Program-made: the position numbers and the translations under genes
Source of the DNA: an uncultured Eubacteriales bacterium
Lineage (GTDB): Bacteria; Bacillota; Clostridia; Lachnospirales; Anaerotignaceae
Direction of reading: 5' to 3'
Length of the DNA: 64,000 nucleotides
Assembly (NCBI GenBank): GCA_900546215.1
Contig: URCD01000001.1
Span: 17,806-81,805 of the forward strand
Notes under the pieces: model-generated
What the model saw: only the letters and a program-made list of their open reading frames with translations
The model's database searches: none
Told to the model about the DNA's origin: nothing
Shown here: positions 7,843 to 16,174 of the stretch, piece after piece
Layout of the letters: each line of letters begins with the position of its first letter
Numbering within the stretch: position 1 is the first letter of the stretch

Positions 7843-9384
7843 GTGGAAAACAACATTATTGAAATGAAAAATATCTGCATATCCTTTGGAGACCTCATGG
7901 CCAATAAAAACGTAGACTTTTCAGTTAAAGAGGGAGAGATAATGGCGCTGCTGGGGGAGAACGGAGCCGGTAAGTCAACCCTAATGAAAATTCTCTACGG
8001 TCTGTATGCGAGGGACAAGGGCGAAATAACGGTAGAAGGCAAAAAAATGCCGCATAAGTATTCGCCTATGGATATGATTAATCTTGGTATTTCAATGGTT
8101 CCACAGCAGTTTATGCTTGTAGACGCCTTTACGGTTGCAGAAAATATAATTCTGGGCAAGGAGAAGGTTGTAGGAAAATTTGTATTTAATAAAAAGAAGG
8201 CTGAACAGCTGGTTGCGGACCTCTGCGAGGAATTTGACATACGTCTTAACCCATCCGATACTGTAGCCTCGCTTTCCCTTGGAGAAAAGCAGAAAATAGA
8301 AATTCTTAAGGCTCTGTACAGGGGCGGCAGGGTAATAATACTTGACGAGCCGACAACAATACTAACCCCTCAGGAGGTTTCAGAGCTTTTTTCTCTTTTA
8401 AAATCTCTAAAGGCAAAGGGCATATCGGTGATTTTAATTGCGCATAAGCTTCAGGAGGTTATGGACGTTACAGACAGGATTACAGTTATGAGGCTTGGGG
8501 AAAAGGTGGCGGTAGTTAATACTGCCCAGACAAACATAAACGAGCTTGCTGAAACTATGGTAGGCAGAAGGCTTAACAGCGTTTGTGTGGATTTCAAGGA
8601 GGAGCATGAGGCTCCGCTTATCAAATTTGTAGACGTTTCTACAAAAAAGCAGGGAGAAAGATGCCCTCTCAATAATTTTAACCTGGAGCTTTATCCGTCA
8701 AGAGTTGTGGGAATTGCAGGAATTGACGGCAACGGACAGACAGAACTTGTGGAAGTAATGGCCGGCATAAAGCAGATTAAAAGCGGTTCTATAATAATTG
8801 ACGGCAAGGAAATCAGGGATAATTCCCATGCCGTTATGAAAGATCAGGGAATAGGGATAATTCCCGAGGACAGAAGGGAACAGGGATTGGTGCTGGACCT
8901 TTCGATTAAGGACAATATTATTATAGGACGAAGAAAGGACAAGGAATTTGTCAACAAGGGTGTGTTTAAAAAGAGAGATGTTAATGCCTATGCCGATGAG
9001 CTTATAAAGGAATTTGACGTGCGTCCGCCCAAAAGGGACGTTATCTGCCGTTTTGTTTCAGGGGGAAACCAGCAGAAAATAGTACTGGCTAGAGAACTGA
9101 GCAGGCCGGGTCTTAAAACAATTGTCGCTTCACAGCCTATAAGAGGACTTGATATAGGAGCGATAGAGTTTACTCACAGAACCCTTTTAAGATTTCGTGA
9201 GGAAGGAAAGGCCGTACTCCTTATATCCAGTGATTTGGATGAGATAATGGAGCTGAGCGATTATATAGCGGTATTGTCTGAAGGAGAAATTGTCGCCTTT
9301 AAGCCAAGAAACCAGTTTACAGTAGAGGAAATAGGCCTGTATATGGGCGGAGAAAAAGCTGAGGAAAGGAGAGACGCCATATGA
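7843..9384 (+). CDS. Nucleoside-type ABC importer, duplicated ATPase
   Basis: A 513-residue protein with two ABC modules, as usual for BMP-linked and sugar importers. Module 1 has Walker A GENGAGKST (about residue 37), signature LSLGEKQKIE and Walker B VIILDEPT. Module 2 has a divergent P-loop (GIDGNGQTE), a good signature (VSGGNQQKIVLAREL) and a degenerate Walker B (IVASQPIRGLD), so it is probably the weaker hydrolytic site, typical of the family. GTG start behind AAGGAGG. It overlaps the first permease by 4 bases (ATGA). Confidence 0.92.
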   Translation: MENNIIEMKNICISFGDLMANKNVDFSVKEGEIMALLGENGAGKSTLMKILYGLYARDKGEITVEGKKMPHKYSPMDMINLGISMVPQQFMLVDAFTVAENIILGKEKVVGKFVFNKKKAEQLVADLCEEFDIRLNPSDTVASLSLGEKQKIEILKALYRGGRVIILDEPTTILTPQEVSELFSLLKSLKAKGISVILIAHKLQEVMDVTDRITVMRLGEKVAVVNTAQTNINELAETMVGRRLNSVCVDFKEEHEAPLIKFVDVSTKKQGERCPLNNFNLELYPSRVVGIAGIDGNGQTELVEVMAGIKQIKSGSIIIDGKEIRDNSHAVMKDQGIGIIPEDRREQGLVLDLSIKDNIIIGRRKDKEFVNKGVFKKRDVNAYADELIKEFDVRPPKRDVICRFVSGGNQQKIVLARELSRPGLKTIVASQPIRGLDIGAIEFTHRTLLRFREEGKAVLLISSDLDEIMELSDYIAVLSEGEIVAFKPRNQFTVEEIGLYMGGEKAEERRDAI

Positions 9385-10448
9385 AAGATAATATGAAATT
9401 TAAAAAGTTTTTAGGCGACGCCGGAAGAATTGTGGCGGCATTCCTTATAGCTCTTATAATAGGCGGAATTTTCCTTGCCTTTTTAGGACAGTCACCGATA
9501 GAGGCATATATAGTTATTTTTTCCAAGGCCATAGACGGCTTTGACCAGGTGCTTAGGCGTATGACCCCGCTTATGCTGACGGGACTTGCGGTTGCTATCC
9601 CTCTTAAAACAGGAATGTTAAATATGGGCGGAGAAGGCCAGATTGCAGTCGGTGCGCTTATAGGAGCGCTTGTCGGCGCATATGTGCCGCTGCCGGGCAT
9701 TATTCATCCTATAGTATGTATGATAGCCGCTGCAATAGGCGGAGGAATTGCGGCGCTTATTCCGGCATTTCTTAAGGTTAAGTTTGGTTCGGGAGAGGTT
9801 GTAACCTCTATCATGCTTAACTACGTTATTATGTATATCATTAAATATCTTACAATGTATCCGCTGAGAGCATCCAACAACATGCCTCAGACAGCTGATG
9901 TTTTAGATTCAGCCGTTTTGGCAAGACCTGTTCAGGGACAGCAGTGGGCATGGGGGCTTTTTATCGCCCTTGGAATTTGTTTTCTTATGCAGTTTTTCCT
10001 TGAAAAAACCAATAAGGGACTGGAGCTTAAAAGCGCAGGATTAAGCCCGCTTACCTCAAAGTATCAGGGAATCAATATCAGGACGCTTTCTCTGCTTGGC
10101 ATGGTTATAGGCGGTGCGTTGGCTGGCGTTGGAGGAACTCTTGAGGTTCTTGGCGGAAAATACGCATATTTGGACGGATATTTTGACAACTATGGATGGG
10201 ACGGAGTGGCTATCTGTTATATGGCAAAGGGAAATCCCATTGTTGTTATACTTACGTCATTCATTATTTCCGTAATAAGGGTAGGTGCGGCTGCGCTGGA
10301 CAGAAAAACAAATATATCGGTATTCTTTTCCATTGCCCTCTACGGAGTTATAATCATTCTTCTTGTTTCACCCCATCTTATCCAAATTATTATTGACTTC
10401 TTCAAAAAGAGATTTGCACCAAAAGAAACGGCAAAGGAGGAAGCGTAA
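9381..10448 (+). CDS. Nucleoside-type ABC importer permease 1
   Basis: A 355-residue BPD_transp_2 family membrane protein with about eight to nine hydrophobic segments. Family markers are LKTGMLNMGGEGQIAVGA near residue 75 and the central GGALAGVGGTLEVLGG. It pairs with the following gene as the two permeases of the BMP-type importer. It shares 4 bases with the ATPase and abuts permease 2 without a gap (TAA then ATG), so expression is tightly coupled. Confidence 0.9.
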   Translation: MKDNMKFKKFLGDAGRIVAAFLIALIIGGIFLAFLGQSPIEAYIVIFSKAIDGFDQVLRRMTPLMLTGLAVAIPLKTGMLNMGGEGQIAVGALIGALVGAYVPLPGIIHPIVCMIAAAIGGGIAALIPAFLKVKFGSGEVVTSIMLNYVIMYIIKYLTMYPLRASNNMPQTADVLDSAVLARPVQGQQWAWGLFIALGICFLMQFFLEKTNKGLELKSAGLSPLTSKYQGINIRTLSLLGMVIGGALAGVGGTLEVLGGKYAYLDGYFDNYGWDGVAICYMAKGNPIVVILTSFIISVIRVGAAALDRKTNISVFFSIALYGVIIILLVSPHLIQIIIDFFKKRFAPKETAKEEA

Positions 10449-11333
10449 ATGGCAATATCGACTTTATTATCAAGCTCGCTTAGAATGATGACTCCTCTGC
10501 TTTTCGCGGCCCTGGGAGTGCTTGTAACCTCAAAAGCCGGAGTCGTAAATATGGGCATGGAGGGGAACATGCTCTTTGGCGCATTTATTTCGGTCTATTT
10601 TACATACGTCACCGGAAATCCGCTGGTTGGGCAGATAGCGGCGCTTATGTTTGGCATGATATACGGACTTGTAATGTCCTTTTTCATAATCATATGCAAG
10701 GCAAATCATACCGTGTGCGGCCTTGGACTTAACTTTGTAGCCCAGGGTGCGACCACTGTTTTGCTTGGCACGGTATGGAACACTTCAGGAATATCTCCGT
10801 CAGTTACAAAATTTCCCTCATTCACAATGGGGCCTTTAGGACTGCAGTCCTATAATATAATCATTGTTCTGCTGCTTTGCGCGCTTGTATGGTTTACGCT
10901 TGGCAGGACTAACTTCGGACTCAGAATGCGCTCAGTTGGCGAAAACCCGGCTGCTGCTGATTCAGTTGGTATATCCGTAGGAAGATACCAGCTTATGGCC
11001 ATGATTATTGCCGGGGCTTTAGGAGGGCTTGCAGGTTCTGAGCTTGCCATAGGACAGACAGGCTCCTTTGCTAAGCTTATGACCTCATCAAAGGGCTTCC
11101 TTTCCTACTCAGCGGTTATTTTTGGCGGCTACGGAGTTATAGGAACAATTCTTACAACCTTTGTTCTGGGATTTTTGGACGCGTTCCAGATGAGGGCGCA
11201 GACCGTATTCAATATTCCAGGACAGCTTCTTCTTATGCTTCCTTACCTGTTTACGCTTATTGCGCTTATAGGTGTGGGCAATGTCAAGAAGCCTGCGGCT
11301 ATGGGCAAAATTTATGAACGAGGAAAATTCTGA
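10449..11333 (+). CDS. Nucleoside-type ABC importer permease 2
   Basis: A 294-residue BPD_transp_2 membrane protein. SKAGVVNMGMEGNMLFGA near residue 25 parallels the signature of permease 1, and RMRSVGENPAAADSVGI and GALGGLAGSELAIGQ are also typical. It completes the importer begun at 6657. The ATG follows directly on the stop of permease 1, with AAAGGAGGAAGCG as ribosome site inside the end of that gene. The synthetase gene starts 24 bases downstream, so the transcript probably continues. Confidence 0.9.
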   Translation: MAISTLLSSSLRMMTPLLFAALGVLVTSKAGVVNMGMEGNMLFGAFISVYFTYVTGNPLVGQIAALMFGMIYGLVMSFFIIICKANHTVCGLGLNFVAQGATTVLLGTVWNTSGISPSVTKFPSFTMGPLGLQSYNIIIVLLLCALVWFTLGRTNFGLRMRSVGENPAAADSVGISVGRYQLMAMIIAGALGGLAGSELAIGQTGSFAKLMTSSKGFLSYSAVIFGGYGVIGTILTTFVLGFLDAFQMRAQTVFNIPGQLLLMLPYLFTLIALIGVGNVKKPAAMGKIYERGKF

Positions 11334-11357
11334 TATTTTACGGGAGGCAGATAATCA

Positions 11358-13466
11358 ATGAACGCTATCAACAATATAAAATATTTATTAAGTCCTAAGA
11401 CAATTGCAATTCTTGGATGCTCGGAAACAAATCCGGGCGGCGCAACGCTTAAAAATCTTTTGAATTTGGGATATAAAGGTGAAATTTATCCGGTACATCC
11501 TAAAAAGGAAGAGGTAATGGGAATAAAGTGCTACAAATCACTTGAGGATATAGGCAAAGAGGTTGACTGCTGTGTCGTATCACTTAGAGCCTCACTTATA
11601 CCGCAGACTATAGAGGATATGAAAAAATGCGGTGCAAAGGCGGCGGTTGTGTTTGCCAGCGGATTTTCGGAAACAGGAGATGAAGGCAGAAGGCTTCAGG
11701 CTGAGGTTTCAAAACAGATTGAGGAGGCCGGAATAGCCGTATGCGGAGCAAACTGCCTTGGGCTTATAAACCTTACTGACAATATACCTCTTTACAGCGC
11801 ACCAATCGATGCGGAAAACGAAAACGGGCCTATCGGTATGGTAGCCCACAGCGGTTCCGCCTGTATAGCTATGATGAGCGCGGCAAGGGGAACCGGCTAC
11901 AGCTATCTTATTTCCTGCGGCAATGAGGCTGGCCTTGGCGTACAGGATTACTTTGAATATATGCTTGAGGATGACAGCACGAAGATTTTGGCAGGCTATC
12001 TTGAGGCCGTAAGAAGCCCGGAGAAGCTGGCGCGCGTTGCCGATATGGCGGTTCAAAAGGGCAAGCCTATTGTAGTGTTTAAAACAGGGCGCTCTGAAAT
12101 AGGACAGAAAACAGCTTCGGCACATTCAGGTGCGCTTGCAAGTCCTACGGCTATAGTTGACGCATATTTTAAGAAAAACAATATATTAACGGCGAAAAGC
12201 TTTGACGAGCTTGCCGAGGCATGTGAGTTGCTTTCAAAGCTTAAGGACTGGGACCTTGAAACGGATAAAATTGCATGTACAGCCATTTCGGGCGGTCAGC
12301 TGGGCTTTACCAGCGATGTTGCAAGCGAGGAAGGCGTCGAGTTCGGACAGATTGGTGAGGAGGCCAAGGCAAAAATCAGAGCGGTGCTTCCTGACTTTGC
12401 TACGGCTAATAACCCTCTAGACGTTACGACAGCGCTTTTCGACCCCCCGGCTTATAAGGAATGTATAAGGGCCATGGCGGGAGACCCCTCAATCGGCCTT
12501 ATACTTATCTGCCAGGATGCGGAGGCAGGAATGGCTGTTGACGAAAGTAAGCTTTACTGCTCCATAGCGCAGGCTATTGTGGAGGTACAGCAGGAAATCA
12601 GCAAGCCCATAGCAGTTTTCTCACCAATATCGGCAGGCTTTGACAAACCGTTCGCGAAAATATTAAGAGACGGCAATATACCGCTTTTACAGGGCGCACA
12701 TGAGAGTCTTCATGCGGTTAAGCTGCTTATTGATTGGGATAAAATTAAAAAGAATTATGGTAAAAAGGCAGAGATAACAGAGCAGAAAAAACTTGATTTT
12801 AACGGAAGCAGAGTTCTCAGTGAAAGGCAGAGTAAGGCCCAGTTTGAAAAATTCGGACTTAGCGTGGCTAAGGATATTCTGGTTCAGACCAAGGACGAGG
12901 CAGTTAAGGCTGCGGATGAAATAGGGTATCCTGTGGTAATAAAGGTAGACTCACCCGATATTCTTCATAAAACAGAGGCTGGAATTGTAAAGCTGAATAT
13001 TAAAAATGAGGCTGAACTTACTGAGGCATATGATGCTGTGATTGCCAACACTAAGAGTTATAATGCTGACGCGAGGATAAGCGGCGTTTCAGTTCAGGAG
13101 ATGGTTGAAAGCGGTGTTGAAATGCTTATCGGCGCTAAAAATGATCCTTCTTTTGGACCGTCGGTAATGGTGGGTCTGGGAGGCATATTCGTAGAGGTAT
13201 TTAAGGATTTCTCCCTGTCTCTGGCTCCGGTTAATAGGGCTGAAGCCTTAGAAATGATAAATTCGCTTAAGGGAAGCAAGCTTCTTTATGGAGCTAGGGG
13301 AGCAAAAGAAGCAGATACAGAAGCCCTTGCCGATTTTATTGTAAAATTCAGCCAGATGGTTGCCGCAAATAGAGATACCTTTGCTGAAATAGATATTAAC
13401 CCTGTGATAGTTCTTGAAAAGGGAAAGGGTGTAAAGGCTGTTGACGGACTTATTATCAGCAAATGA
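11358..13466 (+). CDS. Acyl-CoA synthetase (NDP-forming), fused alpha and beta
   Basis: A 702-residue protein. The N-terminal half is a CoA-binding, succinyl-CoA-ligase-like region (SPKTIAILGCSETNPGG; MVAHSGSACIAM with the phosphohistidine candidate near residue 165). The C-terminal 230 residues are an ATP-grasp module (IGYPVVIKVDSPDILHKTEAG, MVGLGGIFVEVF, EIDINPVIV). Such enzymes convert acyl-CoA + NDP + Pi to acid + NTP + CoA, or the reverse. The substrate is unknown. Cotranscription with a purine-type importer, a deaminase and two crotonase-fold proteins suggests an acyl-CoA step giving ATP in a fermentative pathway. GGGAGG precedes the ATG. Its 3' end overlaps the deaminase gene by 26 bases. 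Confidence 0.88.
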   Translation: MNAINNIKYLLSPKTIAILGCSETNPGGATLKNLLNLGYKGEIYPVHPKKEEVMGIKCYKSLEDIGKEVDCCVVSLRASLIPQTIEDMKKCGAKAAVVFASGFSETGDEGRRLQAEVSKQIEEAGIAVCGANCLGLINLTDNIPLYSAPIDAENENGPIGMVAHSGSACIAMMSAARGTGYSYLISCGNEAGLGVQDYFEYMLEDDSTKILAGYLEAVRSPEKLARVADMAVQKGKPIVVFKTGRSEIGQKTASAHSGALASPTAIVDAYFKKNNILTAKSFDELAEACELLSKLKDWDLETDKIACTAISGGQLGFTSDVASEEGVEFGQIGEEAKAKIRAVLPDFATANNPLDVTTALFDPPAYKECIRAMAGDPSIGLILICQDAEAGMAVDESKLYCSIAQAIVEVQQEISKPIAVFSPISAGFDKPFAKILRDGNIPLLQGAHESLHAVKLLIDWDKIKKNYGKKAEITEQKKLDFNGSRVLSERQSKAQFEKFGLSVAKDILVQTKDEAVKAADEIGYPVVIKVDSPDILHKTEAGIVKLNIKNEAELTEAYDAVIANTKSYNADARISGVSVQEMVESGVEMLIGAKNDPSFGPSVMVGLGGIFVEVFKDFSLSLAPVNRAEALEMINSLKGSKLLYGARGAKEADTEALADFIVKFSQMVAANRDTFAEIDINPVIVLEKGKGVKAVDGLIISK

Positions 13467-14484
13467 ATTTGAAAGGCCGATAAAGGACTGGCCTAAAATT
13501 GACCTTCACAGACATTTGGAGGGAGCTGTGAGAACGGACACCTTCAAAGATATAGTCAGGGAATATAAAATAGAACTCCCGGAGGGGGAATATACGGGCA
13601 TACGGGACAATATATGCATATGCTCAGGGGATGAAAAATCCCTTACAGCCTTCCTTAAAAAGTTTGTATGGCTGAGAAAATTATTTGTTAATAAAGAGGC
13701 TCTCGCAAGGATAACCTACGAGGCTGTTGAGGACGCGGCAAAAGACAATGTAATATATCTTGAGCTGAGGTTTAATCCGGCAAGGATGTTTGGCTGCGGG
13801 CTTTCGCATAGTGATGTAATTGACGGCATAAATGAAGGCATAAGGCTTGCAAAGGCAAAATATCGGATTAATGTCGGCCTTATATGCGGCATAGCAAGGG
13901 ATATGGAGTATAGCTTCGCCTCAGATACAATTGCTTTCGCAGTAAAAAATATGGACAAGGGCATACTGGCTATGGACATCATGGGAGACGAAAAGTCCAG
14001 CCCCAAGGAGTTCAGCCGGCTTATAAAAGAGGCAGCAAAGGCTGGTCTTCCCGCTACCGTACACGCCGGAGAGGCAGGTCCTGCCGAAAACATAATTGAG
14101 AGTATAAATGAGCTTGGAGCTGTAAGGATAGGCCATGGCAGCCATATACTTGAAAATAAGACGGCTCTGGAGCTTGTAAAGGAGAAAAACGTACTTATAG
14201 AGGCATGCCTTACAAGCAACGTACAGACAGGAGCGGTAAAGGATATGGTCAGCCATCCGCTTAAAACGCTGCTGGCAGAGAATGTACCTGTATGCCTTAA
14301 TACCGATGACCCGGGCGTCAGCGGATGCCTTGATTTGAGCGGTGAGTTTTATACGGCTAAAAGCGTATTTTCATTGGACTTTGAGGATTTAATCAAAATG
14401 CTTATGACAGGCGCTGAACATATATTTGACATAAACAGCAGGGACACAATAAAGAGGGATATAAAAAACTATTTTAAAATTTAG
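13441..14484 (+). CDS. add: Adenosine deaminase
   Basis: A 347-residue metal-dependent deaminase with all family landmarks: KIDLHRHLEG (zinc histidines) near residue 19, TVHAGEAG (zinc His and catalytic Glu), RIGHGSHI (catalytic His) and CLNTDDPGVSG (zinc/catalytic Asp pair). It converts adenosine to inosine, or a related aminopurine. No ATG precedes the HxH motif in frame; an in-frame stop at 13432 leaves CTG 13438 or TTG 13441, and TTG behind GGGAAAGGG is the likely start, inside the end of the synthetase gene. Such overlap implies coupled and perhaps reduced translation. It supplies inosine/hypoxanthine for XDH-type enzymes. Confidence 0.9.
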   Translation: MTDLLSANEFERPIKDWPKIDLHRHLEGAVRTDTFKDIVREYKIELPEGEYTGIRDNICICSGDEKSLTAFLKKFVWLRKLFVNKEALARITYEAVEDAAKDNVIYLELRFNPARMFGCGLSHSDVIDGINEGIRLAKAKYRINVGLICGIARDMEYSFASDTIAFAVKNMDKGILAMDIMGDEKSSPKEFSRLIKEAAKAGLPATVHAGEAGPAENIIESINELGAVRIGHGSHILENKTALELVKEKNVLIEACLTSNVQTGAVKDMVSHPLKTLLAENVPVCLNTDDPGVSGCLDLSGEFYTAKSVFSLDFEDLIKMLMTGAEHIFDINSRDTIKRDIKNYFKI

Positions 14485-14495
14485 GAGGAATTATT

Positions 14496-15308
14496 ATGAG
14501 TACTGTTATAACGGAAGTAAAAAGAAGAGTAGGCTACATAACAATGAACAGGCCTGAAAAGCTTAATGCCTTAAATGATGACCTTCTTATTGATTTATAC
14601 GACGCTCTCGATAAATTTGATAAGGATGAAGATGTAAGGTGCGTTATCCTCAAGGGTGCAGGACGTGCATTCTGCCCCGGATTTGACCTTTCTCCCAGAG
14701 AGAATCCCTTTGTTACGGTTCCGGACTGGAGAGGACATGTTGAACTCGGAAATAAGGTTACATGGAAGATCTGGGAAATGACAACGCCTGTAATCGCGGC
14801 TGTTCATGGCTTCTGTCTTGGCGGCGGCTGCGACCTTGCTGCTGTATGCGACTTTACAATCGCTTCTGAGGACGCGGTTTTTGCAGAGCCTGAAATACAG
14901 TTTAACTCAGCTCCTCCGTTTATGATGCTTCCATATGTTGTGGGAATTAAAAAGGCTAAGGAAATTATCCTTACCGGAGACCGTTTCTCAGCTTCCGAAG
15001 CTGAAAAAATCGGACTTGTAAACAAAGTTGTACCGGCTGACAAGCTTGATGAGGAAGCAACTGCCCTTGCTATTAAGCTTGTTAAAATACCTCAGATTTC
15101 GGTTCAGATGAATAAGCTTTCAATCAACAGAATTTATGAGGCGGCAGGCTTCAGAAGCGGCATTAACGCGGGAGCGGAGATGTTCCCTCTTGTACTTATG
15201 ACAAGTACACCTGAATTTGAGAGATTTAACGAGGTTAAGGAAAAGGAAGGACTTGCCGCCGCTTTTAAGTGGAGAGATCAGTTCTTTGCAGATGACAACC
15301 AGGAGTAA
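14496..15308 (+). CDS. Enoyl-CoA hydratase/isomerase family protein 1
   Basis: A 270-residue crotonase-fold protein. RAFCPGFDL supplies the first oxyanion loop; HGFCLGGGCDLAAVCDF and AEPEIQF carry the catalytic region; LTGDRFSASEAEKIGLVNKVV is the usual C-terminal signature. The first of the two catalytic glutamates of classical hydratases is replaced by Asp (GGGCD) while the second (AEPE) remains, so the reaction may not be simple crotonyl-CoA hydration. AGGAGG precedes the ATG, 11 bases after the deaminase stop. It is followed 12 bases on by a paralogue. Confidence 0.85.
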   Translation: MSTVITEVKRRVGYITMNRPEKLNALNDDLLIDLYDALDKFDKDEDVRCVILKGAGRAFCPGFDLSPRENPFVTVPDWRGHVELGNKVTWKIWEMTTPVIAAVHGFCLGGGCDLAAVCDFTIASEDAVFAEPEIQFNSAPPFMMLPYVVGIKKAKEIILTGDRFSASEAEKIGLVNKVVPADKLDEEATALAIKLVKIPQISVQMNKLSINRIYEAAGFRSGINAGAEMFPLVLMTSTPEFERFNEVKEKEGLAAAFKWRDQFFADDNQE

Positions 15309-15320
15309 GGAGGAAGCCCT

Positions 15321-16127
15321 ATGGCATTTGAAACCCTTAAATACTCAGTAGAAAATAATGTTGCCTCAATTACCTTTACAAGGCCTGAAAAGCTGAATAC
15401 GCTTAACATGAAGGTATGGGCGGAAATTGTAGAGGCTTTGGATACGGCAGAAAAGGACGACGAGGTAAACAGCATGCTCATTATGGGCGAGGGGCGCGCT
15501 TTCTGCGCAGGCTTTGACATGGACGACTCCGCAGAACAAAAGGAGCAGTCCGTGTGGGAGCAGTGGCTGGAGCTTAGGAGCGAAAGGGAAAATTCCCTCA
15601 GGCTATGGAATTTCAGGAAGCCGATTGTTGCCGCAGTACAGGGCTACTGCCTTGGCGGAGGCCTTGAGCTTGTCAATCTTGTGGATTTCATAATTGCGGC
15701 TGACAACGCTAAATTCGGGGAAAGTGAAATGCAGTATTCTTTCCTGCCTCAGCCATCAATGCTTTGGCTTTTGGGAGCTAGAAAAACTAAGGAAATTCTT
15801 ATGCTGGCCGAGCGTTTCACAGCGGAGGAAGCATATAGGATCGGCTTTGTAAATAAAGTTGTTCCCCTTGAAAATCTTGAGGCGGAGTCAAGAAGAGTAG
15901 CGGAGCGCCTTGCAAAAATGCCTACGGAGACAATGCAGCTTACAAAGAAAATGATAAATAAGGCCCTTGACGAGCAGGGCATGGATATTATCGGTGAGTG
16001 GGGCTGGGATACATTCCTTGTTTCCAAGCTTATGACGACAAAACTAAGCGCCGAATATGACAGAATAGCCGCTGAGCAGGGCACCTCGGCAGCTATAAAA
16101 TGGATGAACGAAAGATTTAAAAACTAA
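15321..16127 (+). CDS. Enoyl-CoA hydratase/isomerase family protein 2
   Basis: A 268-residue crotonase-fold protein, paralogous to the gene just upstream. It has RAFCAGFDMDD, QGYCLGGGLELVNLVDF with the first catalytic Glu, GESEMQYSF with the second, and AERFTAEEAYRIGFVNKVV. Both acid/base glutamates are present, so hydratase activity is plausible, unlike the Asp variant next door; the pair may form a heteromer or act on successive intermediates. AAGGAGGAAGC precedes the ATG. Last gene before a strong terminator. Confidence 0.86.
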   Translation: MAFETLKYSVENNVASITFTRPEKLNTLNMKVWAEIVEALDTAEKDDEVNSMLIMGEGRAFCAGFDMDDSAEQKEQSVWEQWLELRSERENSLRLWNFRKPIVAAVQGYCLGGGLELVNLVDFIIAADNAKFGESEMQYSFLPQPSMLWLLGARKTKEILMLAERFTAEEAYRIGFVNKVVPLENLEAESRRVAERLAKMPTETMQLTKKMINKALDEQGMDIIGEWGWDTFLVSKLMTTKLSAEYDRIAAEQGTSAAIKWMNERFKN

Positions 16128-16132
16128 TTGAA

Positions 16133-16166
16133 GAGAGGGCGCAGCGTAAGCTGCGCCCTCTCTGTT
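16133..16166 (+). terminator. Terminator of the importer/acyl-CoA operon
   Basis: A perfect 13-bp stem (GAGAGGGCGCAGC / GCTGCGCCCTCTC) with GTAA loop, followed by TGTTT, 5 bases after the crotonase stop. It may also serve the convergent helicase gene. Confidence 0.9.
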
Positions 16167-16174
16167 TATAAGGG

